Positions 10,715 to 19,050 of a stretch of 64,000 bases of DNA are shown here, one piece after another. Within the stretch, counting starts at the first letter, position 1. Each line of letters begins with the position of its first letter. The stretch lies in NCBI RefSeq assembly GCF_000307875.1, contig NZ_AJLS01000056.1, positions 1 through 64,000 on the forward strand. The letters run 5' to 3'. Source of the stretch: Neobacillus bataviensis LMG 21833. GTDB taxonomy: Bacteria > Bacillota > Bacilli > Bacillales > Cytobacillaceae. Under the pieces are notes generated by a model that searched no databases, was not told the origin of the DNA, and was given only the letters and a program-made list of their open reading frames with translations. The translations under genes and the position numbers were made by a program.

Positions 10715-10828
10715 TAGATTTATTTTGGTGTTTTACACTGAAACCGCTTACCACCGCGCCACAATTGGCTTGCTTTTTTTAACTGGAATTTTTCAAAATA
10801 AAAAGAAAAATATTTTCCGCTTTATCCC

Positions 10829-10858
10829 TTTACAAGTTTGAAGAAAAGGTTGTAGAAT
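10829..10858 (+). promoter_or_regulatory. Sigma-A promoter of the serA T-box leader
   Basis: TTTACA (10829-10834), 18-bp spacer, TAGAAT (10853-10858). This would start transcription near 10866, about 50 nt before the first conserved T-box elements. Confidence 0.55.
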
Positions 10859-10912
10859 AGTGCCTATATTCATCTGATTTTGAAATTTCAATTAATTATA
10901 CACTATTAAATA

Positions 10913-11158
10913 GTAATGATGAAGACGGAAATAAGAAAAAGCCTCAGAGAGCCGGTGGTTGCTGCGAACCGGTGCTAATTCTAATTTAACCTAGCCCTTC
11001 TGAACTGGCAGCTGAACCTTTTAGTAGGCATGCCCGGTGATAAGCCGTTACATTTTAGAGGCTGCTTTTATTTTTCAAGCAGCAAAAGAGGGTGGCACCA
11101 CGTTTATTCACGTCCCTCATAACAGGTATTTTTCTGTCTGTTATGAGGGACGTTTTCT
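10913..11158 (+). ncRNA. T-box leader (tRNA-sensing riboregulator) of serA
   Basis: All main T-box landmarks are visible: the AGAGAG bulge at about 10946, a distal stem-loop (CCGGTGGTT...GAACCGG), an AGTA S-turn at about 11022, the F-box CCGTTA at 11045-11050, and the T-box AGGGTGGCACCACG at about 11089-11102, followed by a terminator. Uncharged cognate tRNA would favour the antiterminator and permit serA transcription. A serine specifier is expected from the downstream gene; TCT at 10980-10982 lies in a plausible place, but this assignment is tentative. Confidence 0.9.
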
Positions 11159-11160
11159 AT
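11111..11160 (+). terminator. T-box-regulated terminator
   Basis: Perfect 15-bp stem CGTCCCTCATAACAG (11111-11125) / CTGTTATGAGGGACG (11138-11152) followed by TTTTCTATTTTT. The 5' arm lies right after the T-box, as expected for mutually exclusive antiterminator and terminator folds. Confidence 0.93.
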
Positions 11161-11280
11161 TTTTCGAAGAAAGGAGAAATATTCTGATAGATTCATTTGG
11201 TATTACCCCACGTTTTACTAGCATAGAAGTAGGTAAGTAGAAATGAATTGAATCGCTTTTTAAATAGCTGAGGAGGTTGA

Positions 11281-12930
11281 ATGAACATGTATAAAGTTCT
11301 TGTAACAGATGGTATTAGCAGCACTGGTTTGGTGAGTCTTATTGAACATCCCCATTTTGTCGTGGATCGGCAGCCTACATTGCCGACTGAAGAGTTGAAA
11401 AAAATTATTGGCAATTACGATGCATTAATTGTGAGAAGCCAAACAAAGGTAACCGAGGAATTACTCTTGGCTGCAGACCGGCTTCGGGTCATTGCCCGGG
11501 CAGGTGTCGGTGTCGATAATATTGATGTCAATGCCGCTACCCGAAAAGGGATCATCGTTATTAACGCTCCGGGGGCTAATACGATTGCCGCAACAGAACA
11601 TACATTAGCGATGATGTTGTCATTAGCGCGAAAAATTCCTCAAGCACATCAAAAGACCGCTGGCGGTGAGTGGGATCGTAATTCTTTTAAAGGAGTCGAA
11701 TTGTACAAGAAAACGCTTGGTGTTATCGGTATGGGTAAAATCGGAACAGAAGTGGCGAAACGGGCGAAAAGCTTTGGGATGAACATACTGGGATTTGACC
11801 CTTATCTAACAGAAGAGCGGGCGAAGAAACTGGGGATGACGAAGGCAAGTCTCGATTTAATTGCCCAGGAATCTGATTTTATTACCGTTCATACCCCTCT
11901 AACCAATGATACGAGAGGTTTGATCAATGACGACTACTTAAGTAAAACAAAAAAAGGTGTCCGCATTGTTAACTGCGCCCGCGGGGGTGTAATTGACGAG
12001 AAAGCTTTAGTCAGAGCGATTAAGGCCGGGCATGTAGCAGGTGCTGCCCTTGATGTATTTGAAAAAGAGCCGGTTGCCGATGTAGAATTGCTGCAAAATC
12101 CTAATATCATTGTCACACCTCATCTTGGCGCTTCCACTGTAGAAGCACAGGAAAAGGTTGCCCAAGAGGTAAGCGCAGAAATTATCGAAATATTTGAAAC
12201 GCAATCGATTCAAAATGCCGTTAACATGCCGCAAATGTCTGGTGAAACACAGGCAAAGCTGCAGCCATATTTACTGCTTGGCGATCAGATGGGGCAGCTT
12301 GTGATTCAATTATTAAATAAGCAGGCTCCTGATAAAATCGAAATCAATTATTATGGTGATTTAATTGATGAGGATACTGAATTATTGACTCGTACTCTCT
12401 TAAAAGGGATCTTATCCTATCATTTAAGTGATTCTGTTAATCTCATAAATGCACTTCACCTTTTGAAGGAGCAGGGTGTTTCCTACAATGTGGTTAAAAA
12501 TGCTACCAATAAAGGTTTTGCAAATTATATGGAACTTTTAGTTTCCAATGGCCTGGAAACAGCGCGAATTGGTGCAACCGTCCTAAACGGTTACGGTGCA
12601 AGGATTTTAAAAATCAACCAATACCGAATCGACGTAAAACCGGAAAAATTCCTTTTATATATTAAACACCGCGACTTACCGGGGATGATTGGCAAAGTGG
12701 GCTCGCTCTTGGGGGATTACGGGATCAATATTGGTACGATGCAGGTTGGGCGTACTGAGATTGGCGGGGAAGCCATCATGGTGTTAACCCTTGATAAAGC
12801 CTTGGGCGCGGAGATCATTCGTGATTTAACCTTAATTGAAGGTTTAGATGAAGCACAATTACTGGAATTGACGAATGTGGATTCATTTGAGCCGGGGCGT
12901 GTGGAGCCGGAGAAGGTGGAAAGCTTATAG
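11281..12930 (+). CDS. serA: D-3-phosphoglycerate dehydrogenase
   Basis: NAD-dependent oxidation of 3-phosphoglycerate, the first step of serine biosynthesis; 549 aa. The N-terminal catalytic domain contains ARAGVGVDNID; the Rossmann motif is LGVIGMGKIGTEVA near 150; the catalytic HLGAST is near 281. An intervening (ASB) domain and a C-terminal ACT domain (about 460-530, IKHRDLPGMIGKVG) follow. AGGAGGT lies at 11271-11277; the ATG at 11281 is close to it, and the second ATG at 11287 (giving MYKVLV...) has better spacing and matches the usual SerA start. Expression is controlled by the upstream T-box. Confidence 0.96.
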   Translation: MNMYKVLVTDGISSTGLVSLIEHPHFVVDRQPTLPTEELKKIIGNYDALIVRSQTKVTEELLLAADRLRVIARAGVGVDNIDVNAATRKGIIVINAPGANTIAATEHTLAMMLSLARKIPQAHQKTAGGEWDRNSFKGVELYKKTLGVIGMGKIGTEVAKRAKSFGMNILGFDPYLTEERAKKLGMTKASLDLIAQESDFITVHTPLTNDTRGLINDDYLSKTKKGVRIVNCARGGVIDEKALVRAIKAGHVAGAALDVFEKEPVADVELLQNPNIIVTPHLGASTVEAQEKVAQEVSAEIIEIFETQSIQNAVNMPQMSGETQAKLQPYLLLGDQMGQLVIQLLNKQAPDKIEINYYGDLIDEDTELLTRTLLKGILSYHLSDSVNLINALHLLKEQGVSYNVVKNATNKGFANYMELLVSNGLETARIGATVLNGYGARILKINQYRIDVKPEKFLLYIKHRDLPGMIGKVGSLLGDYGINIGTMQVGRTEIGGEAIMVLTLDKALGAEIIRDLTLIEGLDEAQLLELTNVDSFEPGRVEPEKVESL

Positions 12931-12948
12931 GTTTGTTTTATTCAATGA

Positions 12949-12975
12949 AGAGGGCTTGCTGCCCTCTTTTTTTAT
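12949..12975 (+). terminator. Terminator of serA
   Basis: AGAGGGC-TTGCT-GCCCTCT stem followed by eight T. Confidence 0.9.
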
Positions 12976-13004
12976 TTTGAATGTTAATTTCGCTGTGTTT
13001 GAAA

Positions 13005-13200
13005 AATAAACGGGAAAATTCCGTCTAAATTGGGAAATACCCATTTTTCCCTAAAAATAAAGGTAGTATTTCCGTTTATATTATTCAAATCTTTGGATTT
13101 TGTCTTTTTTAGAGCAGTTAATCGGAATATCTCCGCTTATATCTGCTTCTTAAGCTTCCTCTATATGCATTAGCCGGAAATTCTCCGCCTATGAATTCTC
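13005..13200. repeat. Degenerate ~26-nt-period repeat with CGGAA...TTCCG cores
   Basis: The region between the serA terminator and the convergent HAD gene carries several diverged units with the core CGGAAATTCTCCGCTTAT. The TCCG cores fall near 13020, 13072, 13133 and 13185, with weaker ones at about 13047 and 13159, so much of the array keeps a 26-nt step. Each core is a small palindrome (CGGA...TCCG). No ORF with a ribosome binding site is seen here. Confidence 0.55.
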
Positions 13201-13245
13201 ATACCTACACGTAAATCAATAATGAATAATAACAGAACCTTTATT

Positions 13246-14370
13246 TTATAAAATACCTTTTAGATCTAAAACGGAATCAAGAATATAATCTGCCTCATAC
13301 TGTTCGAATTCACTTCGTGCGGCTTTTCCGGATAGCCCTGTTAAGACCGCAGCAAACTCACAGCCTAATTGTCTCGCAGCGAGCAGGTCTGCTAACGAGT
13401 CCCCAACCACAAGTACTTCTTCACAGTTTTCTATTGGCAGCGCCGTTTCTAAGCATTCCTGTATAGACGTGTCTCTACCTTTAATACCCATTACGTATGT
13501 ATACGGATGCGGCTTCGATAAAGATTTCCATTCTGGAAGCTCCTTTTCCGCTTCCAACACGTCATCGGCTGTCACAATTCGATTCTCATCAAAGTGCTTT
13601 AACCATTCCAAATGCTTAAAAGGCTGGATTGTTTCAAGTGCCGGCCGGCCAGTTCCGATTCCAATCGTAAATCCCGAATTGATTAGATATTGAAATAGGT
13701 TTGCAATTTCATCCTGAGGTGCTAAGGTTGTTTCATTTGACAGAAAGCCTTGTTTGCCGGTTTGCACCGATGGTCTTCCGGTAGAAGCAAGGACATGTTC
13801 ATCGCCCACATACCATTCCTGTGAAACATGCTCACAAATCGACCAAAGCTCCCCTTTATTGAAAATCGTTGTATCCACCCCAAGCTTTTCCTTCGCCAGT
13901 ACATTTAAGTAACTAAGTAAATCCTGCTTCATAGCCTGCGACTTCGCAAAATCCTCCAAAAACAAACCAAAATCTATTGTCACATGATACTTACTTAACA
14001 CCCTGCCAATCTCCAGCAACGTCTCACGATCCATTGGTGCCTGACACCAATTGGTAATTTTTTCATATTCATTTTCTTTAATTTGTGATAATAGGTGGAT
14101 GAGTTGATGGCTGAATGATAAATAGATCATGTCCCAGTTCGCGTTAAGGCCACGGGATTTCATAAATTTGAGAATCTGATCGTTCCGAAAAACCTCTTCT
14201 CTTATTGTTTGAATTTCAGCCTCACTATAGTCTGTTTTAAATTTTTCAGGTGCCAATGCTAAGTAATTGCAACTATTCAACATCTCCCAAATCGTTAAAG
14301 CAGATGCATCAAAGTAATGTTCTTCACTCAATAAAACCCCATCAACGTCAAACAAAATTGTTTTAATCAA
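13246..14370 (-). CDS. HAD-superfamily hydrolase
   Basis: Cytoplasmic phosphatase-like protein of 374 aa. HAD motif I is FDVDGVLL at residues 7-14; motif II is in GIGTGRPA (about 236); motifs III/IV are the lysine of SKPHPY (about 285) and VVGDSLADLLAA (about 320). A long helical insert (about 20-200) makes it larger than ordinary phosphoglycolate phosphatases, so the substrate is unclear. The start is TTG after GGTTGGAGAG. It stands alone between the serA repeat region and the DUF3870 operon. Confidence 0.8.
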   Translation of the reverse strand: MIKTILFDVDGVLLSEEHYFDASALTIWEMLNSCNYLALAPEKFKTDYSEAEIQTIREEVFRNDQILKFMKSRGLNANWDMIYLSFSHQLIHLLSQIKENEYEKITNWCQAPMDRETLLEIGRVLSKYHVTIDFGLFLEDFAKSQAMKQDLLSYLNVLAKEKLGVDTTIFNKGELWSICEHVSQEWYVGDEHVLASTGRPSVQTGKQGFLSNETTLAPQDEIANLFQYLINSGFTIGIGTGRPALETIQPFKHLEWLKHFDENRIVTADDVLEAEKELPEWKSLSKPHPYTYVMGIKGRDTSIQECLETALPIENCEEVLVVGDSLADLLAARQLGCEFAAVLTGLSGKAARSEFEQYEADYILDSVLDLKGIL

Positions 14371-14462
14371 CTCTCCAACCCTTCTTTCCCTGTCTTCTTT
14401 TATACTTTATCGTAACACAGCAACACTCATGATTTGAAGTATATATTTTGTTTGACATTCAT

Positions 14463-14507
14463 AAAAAAAGCCTGCACGTTGGATATTGCCAACTGCAAGG
14501 CTTTTTA
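14463..14507 (-). terminator. Terminator of the acyl-CoA dehydrogenase/DUF3870 operon
   Basis: Long imperfect stem: leftward reading gives AAAAGCCTTGCAGTTGG, a short loop, CCAACGTGCAGGCTTTTTTT. It lies directly after the DUF3870 stop. Confidence 0.88.
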
Positions 14508-14513
14508 GTTGTC

Positions 14514-14822
14514 TTAGTTTTCATATTGTCCGTATAAATCCTTAACGGCGGCAATTAGCGCATTTACCGCCTTTCCGCGGTAGCCTTCCCTTAGTGCATC
14601 GATAATATCGTCAATACCGTCCTGCAGGCTGTGTCCTTTTAAAATTTGCTGGACGTAGGCTTTTCCGTGGTCTGTGGCCAGCGTACAGGAGGATTCGATG
14701 ATGACCCCGTATTTTTTATCCACCTCAACTGTAATCGTCAGTGAATCATACACACTTTGGGCAGCCATCCCCTGCGGCAAGCGGGAGTGGCCTGCGAGGA
14801 AATAGGTTTTCAATCCTAACAT
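14514..14822 (-). CDS. DUF3870 domain-containing protein
   Basis: Small protein of 102 aa matching the DUF3870 family in length and in features such as the GHSRLPQG start and GYRGKAVNALIAAVKDLY end. Function is unknown. It lies 10 nt after the acyl-CoA dehydrogenase gene on the same strand, which suggests a link to that CoA-ester pathway. AAAGGATAGGTG precedes the ATG. No signal peptide or membrane segment is seen. Confidence 0.8.
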   Translation of the reverse strand: MLGLKTYFLAGHSRLPQGMAAQSVYDSLTITVEVDKKYGVIIESSCTLATDHGKAYVQQILKGHSLQDGIDDIIDALREGYRGKAVNALIAAVKDLYGQYEN

Positions 14823-14832
14823 GTGCGCACAC

Positions 14833-16041
14833 CTATCCTTTTATTAAGCTTTCTTCAAACGGCCATGCTGGCAGCATTTTTCGCAACGGTTTATCCTCGC
14901 GGTAGCCAAGCGCATATTCCCCCTGCATAATCGTATGAATTTCTCTTGTGCCCTCATAAATGACAGGTGCCTTAGCATTCCGTAAATATCGCTCGACAGG
15001 GAATTCATTGGAGAAGCCGTAGGCACCGTGAATTTGAACAGCATCGTTGGCTGCCTCATAGGCAGCATCACAGGAGATCCATTTTGCCAAAGATGTTTCT
15101 TGGGTATTGCGTTTGCCGTTATTTTTTAACCAGCCGGCTTTAAAAACGAGCAAACGAGAAATCTCAAGGTTTGCTGACATCTTCGCGATCATTTGCTGAA
15201 CGAGCTGATGCCTGCCGATTTCCTTGCCAAATGTTTTCCGTTCCTCGCAGTATTTAACACTTGCTTCAAGCGAGGCCATAATCGTGCCGCACGCACCTGC
15301 TGCTACCGTGAAACGGCCATTGTCCAGGGCAGACATCGCAATTTTAAAGCCCTCTCCTTCATATCCCAGCAAGTACCCTGCCGGCACTCTTACATTGTCC
15401 AAAAAGACCTCTCCTGTGTTTCCGGCACGGATGCCGAGCTTTCCTTTAATCGCTTTAGAGGAGAATCCTTCAAGTGTTCGTTCAACAATAAAGCAGGAAA
15501 TGCCATGATGACCTGCTTTCGGGTCTGTTTTGGCAAAAATCAAGAAATGATCGGCCACATCACAGAGAGAAATCCAAGTTTTTGATCCATTTAAAATATA
15601 GTAGTCCCCATCCTTTACCGCAGTAGTTTCCATTGCCGCTACATCCGAGCCAGCATTTGGTTCCGTGAGTCCAAAAGCGGCTACCTTTTCGCCTTTAGCT
15701 TGCGGAACGAGATATTTTTGCTTCTGCTCTTCTGTTCCCCACTGCAATAGCGTCATACTGTTTAATCCGGTATGAACCGAAACAGCGGTACGGAAGGCAG
15801 TATCCCCGCGCTCGAGCTCCTCACAGACAATCGCAAGTGTGTTATAATCCATGCCAACGCCGCCATACTCTTCCGGGATGCATACTCCCATGAGCTGTAG
15901 TTCCGCTAAACGTTCTAGAATATTTGTTGCAAAGTGACCTTTCTCATCCCACTCCTTAATATAGGGCATAATTTCTCGGTCAACGAAGGCACGGACTACC
16001 TTTCTTACACTCTTTTGTTCTTCTGTTTGTGAAAAATTCAT
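14833..16041 (-). CDS. Acyl-CoA dehydrogenase
   Basis: FAD-dependent alpha,beta-dehydrogenation of an acyl-CoA, 402 aa, the normal length for short/medium-chain enzymes. FAD/substrate motifs are FGLTEPNAGSD (near 123) and WISLCDVADHF. The catalytic base is the Glu in IYEGTREIH near 370. The CaiB/BaiF CoA transferase lies 13 nt upstream, and DUF3870 follows. The pair resembles modules that activate and oxidise a dicarboxylic or branched acid, for example glutarate, but the substrate is inferred. Confidence 0.93.
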   Translation of the reverse strand: MNFSQTEEQKSVRKVVRAFVDREIMPYIKEWDEKGHFATNILERLAELQLMGVCIPEEYGGVGMDYNTLAIVCEELERGDTAFRTAVSVHTGLNSMTLLQWGTEEQKQKYLVPQAKGEKVAAFGLTEPNAGSDVAAMETTAVKDGDYYILNGSKTWISLCDVADHFLIFAKTDPKAGHHGISCFIVERTLEGFSSKAIKGKLGIRAGNTGEVFLDNVRVPAGYLLGYEGEGFKIAMSALDNGRFTVAAGACGTIMASLEASVKYCEERKTFGKEIGRHQLVQQMIAKMSANLEISRLLVFKAGWLKNNGKRNTQETSLAKWISCDAAYEAANDAVQIHGAYGFSNEFPVERYLRNAKAPVIYEGTREIHTIMQGEYALGYREDKPLRKMLPAWPFEESLIKG

Positions 16042-16054
16042 TTCTTGTTCCCCC

Positions 16055-17236
16055 TCAAATATTTTTTTGTTGTTTCATTTGGGCAATTTCCTGCTTTGAG
16101 TAGCCAAGCTTCATTAATACCTCTTCTGTGTGTTCTCCGTGCATGGGCGGGTGTTTATCGATAATGATGGGAGAGTTTGAAAATTTTAATGGTGAACCGA
16201 CAAGCTTCAAATTCGGGATCACGGGATGCTTTACATTGACAACCATTTCCCTGGCTCTCGACTGCTCCGAATCCAACGCCTCTTTTACATTGTGGATTGG
16301 ACCATTGGGGATCCCAGCTTCATCAAGAATTTGTTTCCATTCTGCTCTTGATTTCATTTTTATTTTGGCTGTGATTATTTTTTCAATTTCCGCTTTAAAT
16401 TGCAGCCTGTCTGAGTTTTTTTCATATTGTAAAAGGGAAGGTTCTTCTAGTTGGATTGCTAGCTTTCGATACTGCTGGTCATTTCCGACAGCGATGATAA
16501 AATCACCATCATTTGCGGCAAACACCTGATAAGGCACAATATTCGGATGGGCATTGCCAAGCCGTTCAGGGATATTCCCAGAGCATAAATAATTGCTGGC
16601 AACATTCACTAAGGCAGCCAATTGGGAGTCAAATAAGGAGATATCCACTTCCTGTCCTTCTCCCGTACTGTTGCGATGTTGGATTGCTCCTAAAATACCA
16701 ATACAAGTAAATAGTCCAGTGAGTACGTCCGCGATTGCGACACCGACTTTTGCAGGCTGAGCATCTTTTTCACCGGTAATGCTCATTAAGCCCGACATGG
16801 CTTGAATTATATAATCATAGCCCGGCAGATGGGAGTAGGGGCCTTCCGTAGACCCAAAGCCACTGATTGATGCTAAAATTATTCCTGCATTGATCTTTTT
16901 CATTTCCTGATAGCCAAAGCCCAACTTTTCGAGGGTTCCTGGCTTAAAATTTTGTACAACTACATCGGCATCCAGTATAAGTTTTCCCAAAATTCCCTTA
17001 CCTTGTTGTGATTTCAGATTTAGAGTAATTCCTTGTTTATTTCGGTTGGTGCATAAGTAATAGGCGCTCTCTCCCTCCACAAAGGGCGGGCCCCAGCCTC
17101 TTGTTTCATCCCCCGAATCGACACTTTCAATTTTAATTACCTCTGCTCCCATATCGCCTAAAATCATCGTGCAATAGGGTCCGGCTAATACGCGTGATAA
17201 ATCAATTACTTTAATTCCATGGAGCGGACCAGTCAT
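16055..17236 (-). CDS. CaiB/BaiF family (class III) CoA transferase
   Basis: Moves CoA from one acyl-CoA to a free acid; 393 aa. The N-terminal GIKVIDLSRVLAGPYCTMILGD and NRNKQGITLNLKS are family hallmarks. The catalytic Asp lies in the PGYDYIIQAMSG region near 145. It is first in a three-gene leftward operon with the acyl-CoA dehydrogenase and DUF3870. AGGAGGTAGC precedes the start. Confidence 0.92.
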   Translation of the reverse strand: MTGPLHGIKVIDLSRVLAGPYCTMILGDMGAEVIKIESVDSGDETRGWGPPFVEGESAYYLCTNRNKQGITLNLKSQQGKGILGKLILDADVVVQNFKPGTLEKLGFGYQEMKKINAGIILASISGFGSTEGPYSHLPGYDYIIQAMSGLMSITGEKDAQPAKVGVAIADVLTGLFTCIGILGAIQHRNSTGEGQEVDISLFDSQLAALVNVASNYLCSGNIPERLGNAHPNIVPYQVFAANDGDFIIAVGNDQQYRKLAIQLEEPSLLQYEKNSDRLQFKAEIEKIITAKIKMKSRAEWKQILDEAGIPNGPIHNVKEALDSEQSRAREMVVNVKHPVIPNLKLVGSPLKFSNSPIIIDKHPPMHGEHTEEVLMKLGYSKQEIAQMKQQKNI

Positions 17237-17298
17237 TTGAGCTACCTCCTTTCACATATGGATTCTACGAAAATATGGATAATCCTTTGTTATGATTT

Positions 17299-17361
17299 GA
17301 AAAAAGCCAGCAAAAACAATCAATGACAAATAAGGCATTGATTGTTTCACTGGCTTTTTTT
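17299..17361 (-). terminator. Long hairpin terminator after the gab/pat operon
   Basis: AAAAAGCCAG and CTGGCTTTTT arms enclose a second stem CAATCAATG/CATTGATTG; leftward reading ends in six T. It would stop transcripts coming from gabD through the repeat patch before the CoA transferase operon. Confidence 0.85.
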
Positions 17362-17465
17362 CGTGGTTTCTCCTCTGGATGGAGGATGAAGCGAATTAAG
17401 CAGCTACTTTTTCAAAGATATGATAGATTTAGTTTTCATATACTAATTTTGTTATAGGCATTTTA

Positions 17466-17590
17466 GGCGATTCCAAGGAAATCTGGCTTTTTTCCGCCAA
17501 GGTCAGCTAAAATCCCGCCAGTTTTCAAATTAATTCCGCCAACTTTTGGCTGTATTCCGCCAAGTTCACATTTTGTTCGGTTAAGTGCCT
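17466..17590. repeat. 21-nt tandem repeat with TTCCGCCAA core
   Basis: CCGCC cores occur at 17494, 17515, 17536 and 17557, exactly 21 nt apart, with degenerate units in the same register at about 17473 and 17578. The rest of each unit is AT-rich and diverged. It lies between the gabD stop and its terminator, so it would be in the 3' untranslated RNA. No protein gene is seen in 17237-17592. Confidence 0.7.
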
Positions 17591-17592
17591 TT

Positions 17593-19050
17593 TTAAATAT
17601 CCAACCCAATCGATATATACTTCACTTCTAAAAATTCTTCAATTCCATAATGTCCGCCTTCACGGCCGAGACCGCTCTCTTTATAACCACCGAATGGGGC
17701 CTGAACGACTGATGGCAGGGCATCATTTAAGCCAATAATTCCGTATTCAAGCTGCTCCGTGATTCTGAAGGAGCGGCTTAAATTATCCGTATAGACATAG
17801 GCCGCCAAGCCGTAACAGGAATTGTTTGCCCGTTCGATGGCTTCCTCCTCCGTTTTGAAGGTTGAGACCGGTGCAAGCGGCCCAAATATCTCATCCCTCA
17901 TGCATTCCATCTCATCGTTAATATCGGTCAAAATGGTCGGCGCATAGAAATAGCCATTTTCATCAGCAGGTTTAAGCCCGCTGTATGTTACCTTTCCACC
18001 CTTTTTCAAGGCATCCTTGACAAGTCCGTCCACTTTTTTATATGCAGCTTTATCGATTAACGGCCCAATATCTGTTCCTTCTTCAAGCCCGTTTCCAACC
18101 TTTAGCTTTTCTAATTCCGCTTGAAAAAGCTTGATGAATTCATCGGCTACATTTTCCTGCACATAGACACGATTCGTACAAATGCAAGTCTGACCGGCAT
18201 TGCGGAACTTCGACTGAACAAGCCCCGCAGCTGCCTTCGCTAAGTTTGCATCATCCATGACAATAAACGGAGCATTTCCGCCAAGCTCTAATGATACTTT
18301 TTTTACATTTTCAGCGGCACCGCGCATTAACGTTTTTCCGACCTCTGTTGAACCGGTAAAGGTAATCTTTGTCACCCGTGGATCCTTCAACCATACCTCG
18401 CCGATTTCAGACGAACGCCCCGTAATCACGTTAATGGCCCCAGCAGGAATCCCCGCCTCATGGGCAAGTTCAACCATTTTTAAAGCAGTCAACGGTGTTT
18501 GGTTCGCTGGTTTTACGACGGCCGTACAACCGGCAGCAAGTGCCGGTGCTACTTTTCTCGTAATCATCGCTGCTGGAAAATTCCACGGGGTAATCGCCGC
18601 AATGACACCAACCGGTTCCTTCCTAACTAGTATTCTTTTATTTGGATGGGAGGCTGGAATGGTTTCTCCGTATACCCGTTTACCTTCTTCGGCATACCAG
18701 GAGATAAAACCATTCGCATACTGAACCTCTCCAAGTGCCTCTTTTAATGGCTTTCCTTGCTCAATTGTCATAATTCTAGCAATTTCATGCTTGTTTTCTT
18801 CTATTAAATAGAACCATTTCATCAGAAGATGATAACGCTCTTCTGCTGTCTTTTTCGACCAGAGTTTGAAGGCTTTATGGGCGGCATCGACCGCCTGCTT
18901 TGCTTCATAGGCACCGCCAGTTGGCACCGCCCCAATCACTTCCTTTGTTGCTGGATTGACGATTTCAGTAAAAACTTCATAATCACTGCCCACCCAATCA
19001 CCATTTAGATACATCGGATAGATTTGATAATTTTGCTTAATGACATCCAT
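17593..19050 (-). CDS. gabD: Succinate-semialdehyde dehydrogenase
   Basis: NAD(P)-dependent aldehyde dehydrogenase, last step of the putrescine/GABA route (succinate semialdehyde to succinate). From the chosen start it is 485 aa. The catalytic Cys is in NAGQTCICTNR, the Glu in SLELGGNAPF, and the nucleotide loop is FTGSTEVGK. An open frame extends 28 codons further upstream, but ATG at 19050 is preceded by TTGGGGGGAATAAAA, so that start was chosen. It overlaps the gabT stop by 14 nt, indicating coupled translation. Confidence 0.92.
   Translation of the reverse strand: MDVIKQNYQIYPMYLNGDWVGSDYEVFTEIVNPATKEVIGAVPTGGAYEAKQAVDAAHKAFKLWSKKTAEERYHLLMKWFYLIEENKHEIARIMTIEQGKPLKEALGEVQYANGFISWYAEEGKRVYGETIPASHPNKRILVRKEPVGVIAAITPWNFPAAMITRKVAPALAAGCTAVVKPANQTPLTALKMVELAHEAGIPAGAINVITGRSSEIGEVWLKDPRVTKITFTGSTEVGKTLMRGAAENVKKVSLELGGNAPFIVMDDANLAKAAAGLVQSKFRNAGQTCICTNRVYVQENVADEFIKLFQAELEKLKVGNGLEEGTDIGPLIDKAAYKKVDGLVKDALKKGGKVTYSGLKPADENGYFYAPTILTDINDEMECMRDEIFGPLAPVSTFKTEEEAIERANNSCYGLAAYVYTDNLSRSFRITEQLEYGIIGLNDALPSVVQAPFGGYKESGLGREGGHYGIEEFLEVKYISIGLDI

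Noticed and set aside
17466..17590. CRISPR array
   Set aside because: Only short cores are conserved, the period is 21 nt, there are no true spacers and no cas genes.
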